Positions 1 through 7,871 of a stretch of DNA of 38,809 nucleotides are shown one piece after another (position 1 is the stretch's first letter; each line of letters opens with the position of its first letter). The notes below the pieces were generated by a model, which made no database searches, had not been told where the DNA came from, and was given only the letters and a program-made list of their open reading frames with translations. A program made the translations under genes and the position numbers. The stretch lies in the NCBI GenBank assembly GCA_018971065.1, contig JAGWVC010000029.1, forward strand, positions 1 through 38,809, written 5' to 3'. This DNA is from Sphingomonadales bacterium. GTDB taxonomy: Bacteria > Pseudomonadota > Alphaproteobacteria > Sphingomonadales > Sphingomonadaceae.

Positions 1-422
1 TTGAACCAGTAGAGGACGATGGCGGAAACCAGCCCGTCCTTGAAATCGAACTGTTCCATGACCTTGCTGGAAAACGGCTCACCGGTGGAAACCACGGTTC
101 CACGCGTTTCCAGCTCGACGATGATGCTGTCGGGGTCTTCGGTAAAAAAGCAGCGCAGCGTGTCGAGATGCTCGGTCTTGAGCCCCGCCTCGGGGATCAG
201 TTCCCAGCACTTCCGGAAGCCGTCGATGCCCTTCCACACGCCGCCGTAGGACAACGCCGCGGGCTCGCGCAGTTCGAAATCGGGGTGGACGAGGGTGGCC
301 AGCAGGTCCCAGTCATTGCGGAACAGGCCTTCGACAAAACGCGTCTTCACCGCCTCGTTGTGGTGGTGCTGCGGCGTCATCACCGGCACGCCGTTGCCCA
401 TCGAGATCATTTCGCGCGCCAT
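1..422 (-). CDS. SnoaL/NTF2-like protein, partial (3' end outside window)
   Basis: The reading frame starts at an ATG at 422 and is open to the window edge, giving about 140 residues without a stop. The start overlaps the stop of the upstream acyl-CoA dehydrogenase gene by one base (TGATG), which indicates translational coupling in one operon. The protein begins MAREMISMGNGVP and contains stretches such as FVEGLFRNDWDLLATLVHPD and VMEQFDFKDGLVSAIVLYWF. These are the helix and strand pattern of SnoaL-like, cone-shaped NTF2 folds. Members serve as small isomerases, hydratases or dehydratases, or as non-catalytic ligand binders, so the reaction is not assignable here. The placement after two acyl-CoA dehydrogenase genes suggests a role in the same degradative pathway. 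The fold call is fairly secure and the function is open. Confidence 0.75.
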   Translation of the reverse strand, partial: MAREMISMGNGVPVMTPQHHHNEAVKTRFVEGLFRNDWDLLATLVHPDFELREPAALSYGGVWKGIDGFRKCWELIPEAGLKTEHLDTLRCFFTEDPDSIIVELETRGTVVSTGEPFSSKVMEQFDFKDGLVSAIVLYWF

Positions 423-1351
423 CAGGCGTCCTCCCTTTCGCGGATATTGGTGGATTGCCAGGTATGGTGTGAAACGGCGCGGGCCTGCGCGGCGCGGCCG
501 CCCATCTCGCCTTGCAGCACCTTCAGCCGGTAGGTCCAAAGGTGCAGCGGGAATTCGAGCGTAAGCCCCATCGCGCCGCAGAACTGGTGGCAATCGGTGA
601 TCACCTTGCGCATCGCGTCCTGCGCGTAGAGCGCGGCAATGGCGGCCTGTGTCCCGTCGTCGGCATGGGCGGCGCGGAAAGCCAGCAGGCGCGCTGCCTG
701 GACGATCTGCGCGCATTCCGCCAGCCGGTGCTGGATCGCCTGGAAAGCCGCAAGCGGTTGGCCGAACTGGTGGCGTTCCTTGACGTAGGCAACGGTGTGA
801 TCGAGGCTCCCGCGCATCAGTCCGGCGGCTTCGGCGGCAAGGCCGATCGCGGCACGGCGGCGGATGGCGGCGGCATTGCCCACCCGGCGGGCATCGGCAG
901 GCATGCGGTCCAGCCGGGCCATCGGATAGGCGGAGACACCGGAAAGCGGGGTGAAATCGCCGGGCCGGGGCGTGGCGACCAGAACGTCCTCGCCATCGAA
1001 CAGGCACAACGTCCGCGCCTGCGCCAGATAACGCACCGGCTTGCCGACGGCCGATGCCAGCGCGATCGGGGCTTGCGATTGGCCAATCAATGGGCCGACC
1101 AGCATCGATGTCGCCGCTTCCACGCCGAGCGGGCAGGTAGCGGCAGCTTCAATCAGCAGGGCCGCTTCAAGCGGTCCGAAACCGGGCGTGGCCGCCACTT
1201 CGGCAAAGCCGCTGTCGGCCAGTTCCTGCTGGAATGCCGCGCTCCAAGCCGCATAACCGTGTTCGCCCACCGGAAGCGCGCGATAGCGGTCCAGCAGGCT
1301 CTCGAAGGACGTCAGCAGCAGGTGCTGGTCGTCGTTGAGGGTGAAGTCCAT
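422..1351 (-). CDS. Acyl-CoA dehydrogenase, short subunit
   Basis: This encodes about 309 residues, shorter than the usual 370-390 of an acyl-CoA dehydrogenase. The start is the ATG at 1351, beginning MDFTLNDDQHLLL, preceded by a good GGGAGGT site that overlaps the stop of the upstream gene. The C-terminal half carries family signatures: VKERHQFGQPLAAFQ, followed by CGAMGLTLEFPLHLW. In the latter the Glu of the GxxGxTxE pattern is the usual position of the catalytic base. The middle beta domain is short, and the EPxxGSD-type flavin and substrate motif seen in the neighbouring subunit is absent. Known actinobacterial FadE28/FadE29 and ChsE1/ChsE2 pairs work as alpha2beta2 heterotetramers with divided active sites, and this gene looks like one half of such a pair. 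That pairing is inference. Confidence 0.88.
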   Translation of the reverse strand: MDFTLNDDQHLLLTSFESLLDRYRALPVGEHGYAAWSAAFQQELADSGFAEVAATPGFGPLEAALLIEAAATCPLGVEAATSMLVGPLIGQSQAPIALASAVGKPVRYLAQARTLCLFDGEDVLVATPRPGDFTPLSGVSAYPMARLDRMPADARRVGNAAAIRRRAAIGLAAEAAGLMRGSLDHTVAYVKERHQFGQPLAAFQAIQHRLAECAQIVQAARLLAFRAAHADDGTQAAIAALYAQDAMRKVITDCHQFCGAMGLTLEFPLHLWTYRLKVLQGEMGGRAAQARAVSHHTWQSTNIREREDA

Positions 1352-1355
1352 CGCC

Positions 1356-2492
1356 TTACCTCCCGAGACCGAGCACGTCGCGAGCGACGAGGTTGAGCTG
1401 GATTTCGGCGGCGCCGGCGGCAAGGCCAGCCGCGATGGCACGCTTGTGATGCGTGGCGACCATCGGCGCGCCGTCACCGGTGAACAGGTGCGGGGTCCAG
1501 TCGAGCACGAAATCGGCCACCGCGCGTTCGGCCAGCACCACGGCATAGCGGGCCATGCTGGCGCTGCCGGTGTCGGGCCGGTCACGCATGCGCTTGTCGA
1601 CGGTTTCGTAGACCAGCATCCGGGCGGCTTCGCATTGCGCCAGCGTGCTGGCGGCGGCGCATTCGGCTTCCGGCACGAAGCAACCTTCGCGTTGCAGCTC
1701 CGCCACCGCGCGATGCAGGGTCTTCAACGCCAGCGCATAACGCGGGATGCCGACGCGTTCGTAGTCGAGCGAAAAGCGGATCACCTCCCAGCCCTTGCCC
1801 TCGGGGCCGAGGCGCTCGCTTGCCCGCACCTCGACATCGTCGAAGAACACCTCGTGCAGATCGCCATCGCCGACCACGCTGGCGATCGGGCGAACGGTCA
1901 CGCCGGGGCGATCCATCGGCAGCAGGAACACCGAGACATCGCGGCGCGCGGGGCCGGTCTTGGCGACAAGAAAGCAGAACTCGGCGAGCCGCGCGTAGGA
2001 CGTCCAGATCTTCTGGCCATTGACCCGATAGCGCTCACCATCGACCCGCTCCGCCCTGGTGCGGATGCCGGCAAGGTCTGAGCCGCCCGACGGCTCCGAA
2101 AAGCCCTGGCACCAGATCACGTCGCCCCGAAGCATTCGCGCCAGGTGCTGCGCCTTCTGCGCCTCGCTGCCGTAGGCAAGGATCGTCGGGCCGATCCAGT
2201 TGACGTTGTAGTACTGCGGCCCGCGCGGCTCGCCGGCCTCCCACAGCACCTCGCCGATCAGGAAATGGTCCCAGGCCGAGGCGCCCGTACCGCCATGTTC
2301 GACCGGCCAGTGCGAGGCAAGCAGACCCTCGGCGGCGAGCCTGGGGCAGAATTCGCGGCTGAAATCGGTGACGGCCTGGCTACCGGGACTGAGCGAGGCA
2401 GTGCCCTCCCAGTCGGCGGGAAGATTCGCGACAACGAACGCTTCGAGCCTTGCCCGCAGCGCCTGCTGTTCCTCGTTCCACCCGAATTCCAT
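1356..2492 (-). CDS. Acyl-CoA dehydrogenase, long subunit
   Basis: This encodes about 378 residues, a normal family length. It is an FAD enzyme that forms an alpha,beta double bond in an acyl-CoA. The N-terminal helical domain starts MEFGWNEEQQALRARLEAFV. The middle domain has WCQGFSEPSGGSDLAG and VNGQKIWTSYA, which are the flavin and substrate contact motifs. The C-terminal domain ends in EIQLNLVARDVLGLGR. The canonical QFGxPLxxFQ stretch is replaced by YERVGIPRYALALKTLHRAV. An in-frame ATG at 2531 could also serve as start, but the 2492 start matches the usual family N-terminus. The stop codon overlaps the ribosome binding site of the short subunit gene, four bases before its ATG, so the two are co-translated. 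The gene is divergent from the IclR regulator at 2620, with 127 bases between them. Confidence 0.92.
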   Translation of the reverse strand: MEFGWNEEQQALRARLEAFVVANLPADWEGTASLSPGSQAVTDFSREFCPRLAAEGLLASHWPVEHGGTGASAWDHFLIGEVLWEAGEPRGPQYYNVNWIGPTILAYGSEAQKAQHLARMLRGDVIWCQGFSEPSGGSDLAGIRTRAERVDGERYRVNGQKIWTSYARLAEFCFLVAKTGPARRDVSVFLLPMDRPGVTVRPIASVVGDGDLHEVFFDDVEVRASERLGPEGKGWEVIRFSLDYERVGIPRYALALKTLHRAVAELQREGCFVPEAECAAASTLAQCEAARMLVYETVDKRMRDRPDTGSASMARYAVVLAERAVADFVLDWTPHLFTGDGAPMVATHHKRAIAAGLAAGAAEIQLNLVARDVLGLGR

Positions 2493-2619
2493 GCTCGTTT
2501 CCCATCCTGTGGCAACACGAGTCGCCTCCATGTTGCTAAGGGTCACGAATCGGGAATACGGGTCAAACACCCAGCGCGATTATTGCCACGATACGGAAAG
2601 ACTGACGCAGGAGGCGTGA

Positions 2620-3414
2620 ATGGCCAAGGCGGACGACAACAGTATGGCCGGCGCTCAGGCGATCCGTCGGGCGATGGACGTGGTCCGCGCCGTGGCCCAG
2701 TTGCAGCGCAGCGGCGCCACGCTCAGTCGCATCGCCAGTGCTACAGGGTTGTCGGTCTCGACCACGCACCGCATCCTGCGCTCGCTGACCGAAGAACGCA
2801 TGCTGCGCCACAATGCGGTGGCACGGACTTATCATCTCGGGCTGCTGGCGTTCGAGATCGGGCTGGCGACCCAGGCTGAGAGCCAGGTGCAGCCTTACTG
2901 GCGCGAAACCGTCGAGGAAATTGCCCGGCGCACGCGGCTGACAACCTACCTGATGGCGCGCAGCGATTGCGAGGCGGTGTGCCTGCTGTGCGAACAGGGC
3001 ACGATGCGCATCCGGGCGATGCCGATCGAGGTGGGGCAGCGGCTGCCGCTGGGCATCGGCGCGGGCAGCCTCGCCATTCTCGCCACGGTCCCTGAGGACG
3101 AGATCGCGGGGATCATGGCGGCCAACGAGCCGCGCTTTCGCCAGTTTCCGGGCGGCGGCGATCAAGTGCCCGCGATCCTTGAGCGCGTGACACAGGGACG
3201 CGAGCAGGGCTTTGCGGTGAGCAGCGGATCGGTCGCCAACGGCCTTGTCGGCGTCGGCGTGCCGGTGCTGCCGCGCCGTGGCTTGCTGCAACTGGCGATC
3301 AGCGTTTCGGCCGTGGCCGACGTGATGGACGCGAACGAAGCGCGGCAGATCGCCGGGGTGATCGAGGCCGGCATTCGCAAGCGGCTGGCGACAACACGGA
3401 ACAAGGCCGCCTGA
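2620..3414 (+). CDS. IclR-family transcriptional regulator
   Basis: This encodes 264 residues. An N-terminal winged helix-turn-helix lies at about residues 12-75, with the recognition region LSRIASATGLSVSTTHRILR. The remainder is the IclR effector-binding domain, including the stretch LPLGIGAGSLAILA and the glycine-rich NGLVGVGVPVLP. The start is supported by AGGAGG eight bases upstream. IclR proteins bind as dimers or tetramers to palindromes near divergent promoters and respond to pathway metabolites. The gene is divergent from the acyl-CoA dehydrogenase genes and lies 22 bases before an alpha/beta hydrolase gene on the same strand, so control of both transcripts is likely. No clear operator palindrome could be picked in 2493-2619. 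Confidence 0.93.
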   Translation: MAKADDNSMAGAQAIRRAMDVVRAVAQLQRSGATLSRIASATGLSVSTTHRILRSLTEERMLRHNAVARTYHLGLLAFEIGLATQAESQVQPYWRETVEEIARRTRLTTYLMARSDCEAVCLLCEQGTMRIRAMPIEVGQRLPLGIGAGSLAILATVPEDEIAGIMAANEPRFRQFPGGGDQVPAILERVTQGREQGFAVSSGSVANGLVGVGVPVLPRRGLLQLAISVSAVADVMDANEARQIAGVIEAGIRKRLATTRNKAA

Positions 3415-3436
3415 GCGGTCGGGGAGAGGACAGACA

Positions 3437-4294
3437 ATGGCGCGGATCGAACTCGACGGGGTTGGCATCAGCTATGACCTGCTGGGGCCGGAGGGCGCAC
3501 CCGCGGTGGTGCTGACCCCGGGTGGGCGTTATTCCAAGGACATTCCCGGCTTGCCGCAACTGGGCGCGGCGCTGGCCGATGCCGGCTTGCGCGTGCTGCT
3601 GTGGGATCGGCCGAATTGCGGCGCGTCCGACCTGCATTTCGCCGGGCCCAGCGAAGGCGGGATGCAGGCAGGGTTCCTGGTCAAGCTGGTGCGGGCGCTT
3701 GGCCTCGGCCCGGTCACGCTGGTCGGCGGTTCGGCCGGCGCGCGTGTCTCGCTGTTTGCGGCCAAGGAAGCGCCCGAACTGTTCACAGGGATGATGCTGT
3801 GCTGGATCAGCGGCGGGCTGATCAGCATGATGCGGCTGGGTTCGTACTATTGCTGCGAACCGGCCGAGGAAGCCGCATTGAAAAGCATGGACGCGGTTGC
3901 GGCCATGCCGATCTGGGCGCAGCAGGTGGCGGCCAACCCGCGCAACCGCGAATACATGCTGGGGTTCGATCGCAACGCCTTCATTGCCCGGATGGAGCGG
4001 TGGGCACATGGCTATATCCCGGCCACGGATACGCCAGTAGGCGGCATCTCGCATGGCGACTTCGCCGCGATGACGATGCCGGTGCGGGTGCTGCGCGGTT
4101 CCCCGCGCGATCTCTATCATCCCGGGCGGGTGTGCGAGGACGTGGCGGCGCTGCTGCCCAATGCCATGATGATCGATCCGCCGTGGGATATCGACGTGTT
4201 CGCCGAGCGCATGGTCGATGGCAAGGGCCTGTTCAGCGACTGGCCGCTGCTGCGCGACGACGTCGTGGCATTCGTGCGCGAGGTGACGGCATGA
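3437..4294 (+). CDS. Alpha/beta hydrolase
   Basis: This encodes 285 residues with a start at ATG 3437 after a GGGGAGAGGA site. The fold signatures are LTPGGRYSKD (oxyanion region), LLWDRPNCGASD, and the nucleophile elbow VGGSAGA with Ser at about residue 99. The closest subclass is soluble hydrolases of the C-C bond or ester-cleaving type, but the substrate is unknown. One oddity is that the usual C-terminal catalytic His, normally in a GxGH-like loop after strand 8, is not seen. The corresponding region reads MMIDPPWDIDVF, and no His occurs after YHPGR. The gene is followed by a SnoaL-like gene with a 4-base ATGA overlap and is probably expressed with it and the IclR gene. Confidence 0.88.
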   Translation: MARIELDGVGISYDLLGPEGAPAVVLTPGGRYSKDIPGLPQLGAALADAGLRVLLWDRPNCGASDLHFAGPSEGGMQAGFLVKLVRALGLGPVTLVGGSAGARVSLFAAKEAPELFTGMMLCWISGGLISMMRLGSYYCCEPAEEAALKSMDAVAAMPIWAQQVAANPRNREYMLGFDRNAFIARMERWAHGYIPATDTPVGGISHGDFAAMTMPVRVLRGSPRDLYHPGRVCEDVAALLPNAMMIDPPWDIDVFAERMVDGKGLFSDWPLLRDDVVAFVREVTA

Positions 4295-4824
4295 TGCCCG
4301 ATCCCCGCCTGCAGGACTTGCTCGACCACCACGAAATCCGCACGCTACTGGCAGAATACTGCCACGCCTGCGACCGGGGCGACGAGGCGATGATGGCCGC
4401 GTGCTACACTGGCGCGGATAGCTGGGACGATCACGGCATCGTCAAGGCCAGCGGCCCCGAATACGCCGCGATCATGACCGGCCGGGTGCTGGAACGGACC
4501 GCGGCGGCCTCGCACATCCTCGGCCAGTCGCTGATCAGGGTGGATGGTGACACGGCTGGCGCGGAGACATTCTTCGTGGCGTTCTTCCGCATCGCGGGCG
4601 AAGCGGACGAGCCATCGCGCATGAACCAACTCATCGGTCGGTTCGTCGATGAACTGGAGCGCCGTGACGGCAGTTGGAAAATCCGGCGTCGCACCTGCGT
4701 GCGCGATACCTCGATGACCAGCGCGGTCACCCGTGACGACTATGCAGCGTTCGGCTTTGTCGAGGCACGACGCGACGGCGATGATCCGGGTGCGGCGCTT
4801 ATCGGCCTGGCGCACCGGCACTGA
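4291..4824 (+). CDS. SnoaL/NTF2-like protein
   Basis: This encodes 177 residues starting MMPDPRLQDLLDHHEIRTLL. It has the pattern of the SnoaL-like group found with aromatic and steroid degradation genes: an initial helix pair (EIRTLLAEYCHACDRGDEAM), then YTGADSWDDHG, then the strands ILGQSLIRVDGDTAGAETFF. Such proteins act as isomerases, dehydratases or ring-hydroxylating dioxygenase small-subunit relatives, and the reaction cannot be assigned. The start codon overlaps the hydrolase stop (ATGA), with a second ATG three bases on. The 3' end overlaps the 3' end of the convergent MFS gene by 26 bases, so the two tails are read on opposite strands. The family call is good and the function is unknown. 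Confidence 0.87.
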   Translation: MMPDPRLQDLLDHHEIRTLLAEYCHACDRGDEAMMAACYTGADSWDDHGIVKASGPEYAAIMTGRVLERTAAASHILGQSLIRVDGDTAGAETFFVAFFRIAGEADEPSRMNQLIGRFVDELERRDGSWKIRRRTCVRDTSMTSAVTRDDYAAFGFVEARRDGDDPGAALIGLAHRH

Positions 4825-6172
4825 CGAAAATGCGCGCGACGCTGCAGGCCAGGCCAACCCCCGCGATCCCGGCGGCAATGACCGCCGGCGCATCGGGTGA
4901 AAGCTTCATGGCCAGCAATCCACCCATCGCGGTCGAGGCCAGCGCCTGCGCGAACATGCGCGTCGTGGCGACCAGGCTGCTGGCCCCGGCGGCGCGATCA
5001 CGCGGCACCGAACCCACGACCATGCGGCCATTCGGCGAGAAGAACAGGCTGAATCCGGCGCCGCAAACGGCCACGCGCCAGGCAATGTCGCCATAGCCGG
5101 GCGCCGCCGGCAGATTGGCGATGCCCAGCAGTCCTACCGTTGCCAATGCCATGCCGGTCGAACCCAGCAGCACCGGCGAGACCTTGTCGGACAACATGCC
5201 GCTCGACGGCGCGATGATCATCACGGCAATCGCGTATGGCGCGATCAGGGCGCCGATCGCGGCGCTGCCGAAGCCCAGCCCATGCAAGCGGAATGGCAGG
5301 AACAGCAGCAATGCGGTCGAGGCCAGCACGCCGAACAATGTGCCGGCGATCGACAGGGCCAGCGCCGGTCGGGTCAGCAGGTCAACCGGAAGCACCGGCG
5401 CGTCGACCCCGCGTTCATGGCGCACGAACACCAGGCCCAGGACTCCGCCCGCCAGGATCATCGGGCCGAAAATCGTGACGGGGGCATGCTGGCTCAGCGA
5501 TTGCAGTCCCGCGATCAACAGGCCGAAGGTGCCGGCGCAAAGCAGGGCGCCCCTGCGGTCATAGTCGCGGGAAACGAGCGGCGCGCGGGGCAGCGAGCGA
5601 CTGGTCAACAAGCCGGTGAGTGCCAGCGGCACCCCCGCCCCGAACACACTGCTCCACGGGGCACAGGCGATCAGCAGGCCGCCGATCGGCGGCGCCAGCG
5701 CGGCACCGAGCGACGCCATCATCGTGTTGAGCCCCAGCCCGCGCCCCAGCATGCGCGCCGGGTAGGCGATCCGGACCATCGCCAGCGATACACTCAGCAG
5801 GGAAGCCGCTGCCACGGCTTGCGCCGCACGGCACAGCAGCAGGATCGGGAAAGTGCCCGCCAGCAGGCAGCCGAGCGAAGCGACCAGATAGCCGATGAAA
5901 CCATAGCGAAACACGCGGGCATGGCCGAACCGCTCGCCAAACGCCGCGAACGGCAACAGCAGCATGGCCAGCACGAGGTTGTACACGGAAACCAGCAGCA
6001 CAGCGGTGGACGGGGCAATGTGCAGCGCATCGCCGATGGCCGGCAGGGCGACATTGGCGATGGTGCCATCCAGCGTGTAAAGGACCGACCCGCACGAGAT
6101 CGAGATCACGGCCCACATCCGGCGCGGCATGGCGAGGCCATCGTCGATGTCAGTCCCGGACGGCATCGGCAT
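4799..6172 (-). CDS. MFS transporter, DHA2-like
   Basis: This encodes about 457 residues made up almost entirely of hydrophobic helices, probably 12-14. It belongs to the major facilitator superfamily of the drug:H+ antiporter type. Visible motifs include SCGSVLYTLDGTIANVALPA in helix 1, which is the DHA2-style D-x-T-I-V/A-N-V-A-L-P motif, and GERFGHARVFRYG in the loop after helix 2 (motif A). It probably exports a hydrophobic compound or pathway intermediate across the inner membrane. The assigned ATG lies inside the end of the P450 gene, a 23-base overlap. An in-frame ATG at 6130 would avoid the overlap, but neither has a strong ribosome binding site. It is co-transcribed with the P450 gene, which points to a linked substrate. 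Confidence 0.9.
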   Translation of the reverse strand: MPMPSGTDIDDGLAMPRRMWAVISISCGSVLYTLDGTIANVALPAIGDALHIAPSTAVLLVSVYNLVLAMLLLPFAAFGERFGHARVFRYGFIGYLVASLGCLLAGTFPILLLCRAAQAVAAASLLSVSLAMVRIAYPARMLGRGLGLNTMMASLGAALAPPIGGLLIACAPWSSVFGAGVPLALTGLLTSRSLPRAPLVSRDYDRRGALLCAGTFGLLIAGLQSLSQHAPVTIFGPMILAGGVLGLVFVRHERGVDAPVLPVDLLTRPALALSIAGTLFGVLASTALLLFLPFRLHGLGFGSAAIGALIAPYAIAVMIIAPSSGMLSDKVSPVLLGSTGMALATVGLLGIANLPAAPGYGDIAWRVAVCGAGFSLFFSPNGRMVVGSVPRDRAAGASSLVATTRMFAQALASTAMGGLLAMKLSPDAPAVIAAGIAGVGLACSVARIFVSAGAPGR

Positions 6173-7421
6173 CCCAGACCAACGGCAGGTTGCGGATCGA
6201 CAGCAGGCCCGGAAAGACCGTGGTGTCCGCGCCCGGCTTCACGCGAAATTCCGGTATGCGCCGGAACCATTCGGCCAGCAGCGTGCGCAGTTCCAGCCGG
6301 GCGAGCGGTGCGCCCAGGCACAAGTGAACACCGGCGGTGAACGTGAAGTGGCGGTTGCCCTTGCGCGTCAGGTCGAAGCGACGCGGTTCGGGGAATTGCG
6401 CGGGGTCGAAGTTGCCGGCGCAGTTGAGTGTCTGGATCTGGTCGCCGGCCTTCAGGGTGACGCCATGCCATTCCAGGTCCTTGCGCACCTTGCGCATCGA
6501 ACCCAGGATCGGCTGCGTTCGCAGGAACTCCTCGACCGCTGCGGGTATCAGCGAAGGATCAGCGCGCAACTGCCGCTGAATTTCGGGCTGAAGCGCCATC
6601 CGGCGGAACATCTGCGCGATGGTGGCGGCCACGGTATCCAGCCCGCCCAGCCAGAGAAACCAGACCATGCCGATCTTCTCTTCCTCGGTCAGCGGGCGCC
6701 CCTCGATTCTGCCGTGAACGATCGAGGCGGTGAGATTGTCGGCCGGGTTTTGCTCCATCTCCGCCATGAACCCACGCAGGAAATCGAGCACGCCGCGCAA
6801 AGCCGCCAGGCGGGCCTCGCCGCCGACGTGGAGGATGTCCCACTCCCACGCCAGGAACTGCTCGAACATCGCCGGCGGGAAACCCATCAGCCCCATGAAG
6901 ATGCGCACCGGAAACACGCGGGCGAAATCCCAGGCCATGTCGATTTCGCCGGCCTGAGCAAACCCGTCGATCATCCCGGCGCAGACCGCGTGGATGTGCC
7001 CGGCCATGCGGTTGACCTGGGCGGGGCCCAGCCATTGCAGCAGAAATCGGCGGTACTTGCCATGCTCTGGCGGATCGACGGCGATCGGGATGGAGCGGAA
7101 GGTCTCGCCGATCAGTGCCTGGAACTCGGCAGTGCCCTTGTTCGAGAAATGCTCGCTGTCAGTATAAACCCGCTCGATGTCCTCGTAGTGCGTGACCACC
7201 CAACCGCCGTGCCCCGCTCGCCCGCCCACGGCTTCGCTGGGTACGTTGTAGAACAGGCGCGGTGCATCGGGCGCGGACAGCCATGCGAACGGTTCATAGG
7301 CGTCGGGCAGGTCGTTGGCCGAACCGCCCATTGCCCAGAACAGATCGACCTTCAGGTGTGACGGCACATTATCCGGTGCAGGCCGATCCACCCGGATTTG
7401 TTGGAGGCTGGCATTTCCCAC
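6150..7421 (-). CDS. Cytochrome P450
   Basis: This is a bacterial class I-type P450 monooxygenase of about 423 residues. The I-helix oxygen-activation motif is GGLDT, within WFLWLGGLDTVAATIAQM. The K-helix ExxR is EFLR. The heme loop FTAGVHLCLG places the Cys ligand near residue 368. The frame is open upstream to an ATG at 7547, which would give 465 residues, but the first 42 codons look non-coding. A GTG at 7421, with GGAG six bases upstream, gives the usual family length and is preferred. The frame-continuing N-terminus contains APDNVPSHLKVD, a common start region in this subfamily. No ferredoxin or reductase gene lies nearby, so electrons must come from elsewhere. The MFS gene follows with an overlap. 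The substrate is unknown. Confidence 0.93.
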   Translation of the reverse strand: MGNASLQQIRVDRPAPDNVPSHLKVDLFWAMGGSANDLPDAYEPFAWLSAPDAPRLFYNVPSEAVGGRAGHGGWVVTHYEDIERVYTDSEHFSNKGTAEFQALIGETFRSIPIAVDPPEHGKYRRFLLQWLGPAQVNRMAGHIHAVCAGMIDGFAQAGEIDMAWDFARVFPVRIFMGLMGFPPAMFEQFLAWEWDILHVGGEARLAALRGVLDFLRGFMAEMEQNPADNLTASIVHGRIEGRPLTEEEKIGMVWFLWLGGLDTVAATIAQMFRRMALQPEIQRQLRADPSLIPAAVEEFLRTQPILGSMRKVRKDLEWHGVTLKAGDQIQTLNCAGNFDPAQFPEPRRFDLTRKGNRHFTFTAGVHLCLGAPLARLELRTLLAEWFRRIPEFRVKPGADTTVFPGLLSIRNLPLVWDADAVRD

Positions 7422-7596
7422 TACGATCTCCAATGGAAATCCGAGACGATTGTGACGTTCAACCCGTGCCACTGATCCGACGCGCAGCAAGCGCAATGGC
7501 GATTGTTTGCCATATTGTGGTATGTTGAAGTGCTGCAGCCTGATCACAACAGTTCGATCGATGCTTTCCGCTTTTCAACCGCCCAAACAACGACTA

Positions 7597-7617
7597 TGTA
7601 TCATCATTGTCGATACA
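7597..7617. promoter_or_regulatory. Candidate mazEF operator (inverted repeat)
   Basis: An inverted repeat TGTATC-N9-GATACA lies 11 bases before the GTG start of mazE and just upstream of its AAGGAG site. MazE and MazE-MazF complexes are known to repress their own promoters by binding palindromes in this position. The surrounding stretch is AT-richer than the genome and could hold the -10 region. Assignment as the operator is inference from position and symmetry. Confidence 0.5.
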
Positions 7618-7628
7618 AGGAGTCGGCT

Positions 7629-7871
7629 GTGCAGATCCACGTCAAGAAGTGGGGTAACAGTGCGTCAGTGCGCATTCCGGCTGCTGTGATGGCCGCCGCG
7701 GCCCTGCGCATCGATCAGGCGGTTGATGTGCGTGAGGAAGGCGGCCGCATCATCATCGAGCCAATCACCGCCCCCAGCTATGACCTCGGACAATTGCTCT
7801 CGGGCATGTCATCTGAAACCTTTCCCGATATTGTCGATTTCGGGCCGGAAGTCGGCAACGAAGCGTGGTGA
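7629..7871 (+). CDS. mazE: Antitoxin MazE
   Basis: This encodes 80 residues from a GTG start at 7629, with AAGGAG seven bases upstream. An upstream in-frame ATG exists but would add residues unrelated to the family. The N-terminal AbrB/SpoVT-type swapped-hairpin DNA-binding domain is clear: QIHVKKWGNSASVRIPAAVM, then GGRIIIEPI. The acidic, flexible C-terminus (about residues 50-80, ending EVGNEAW) is the part that wraps and inhibits the toxin in known MazE. It is similar along its whole length to E. coli MazE, with a shared KxWGNSxxVRIPA stretch and a terminal W. The toxin gene follows with a short overlap. It probably represses its own promoter through the palindrome at 7597-7617. Confidence 0.93.
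   Translation: MQIHVKKWGNSASVRIPAAVMAAAALRIDQAVDVREEGGRIIIEPITAPSYDLGQLLSGMSSETFPDIVDFGPEVGNEAW

Noticed and set aside
7511..7524. Short inverted repeat CATA-N6-TATG before mazEF as an operator
   Set aside because: Arms of four bases are too short to be convincing; the TGTATC/GATACA repeat nearer to mazE is a better candidate.
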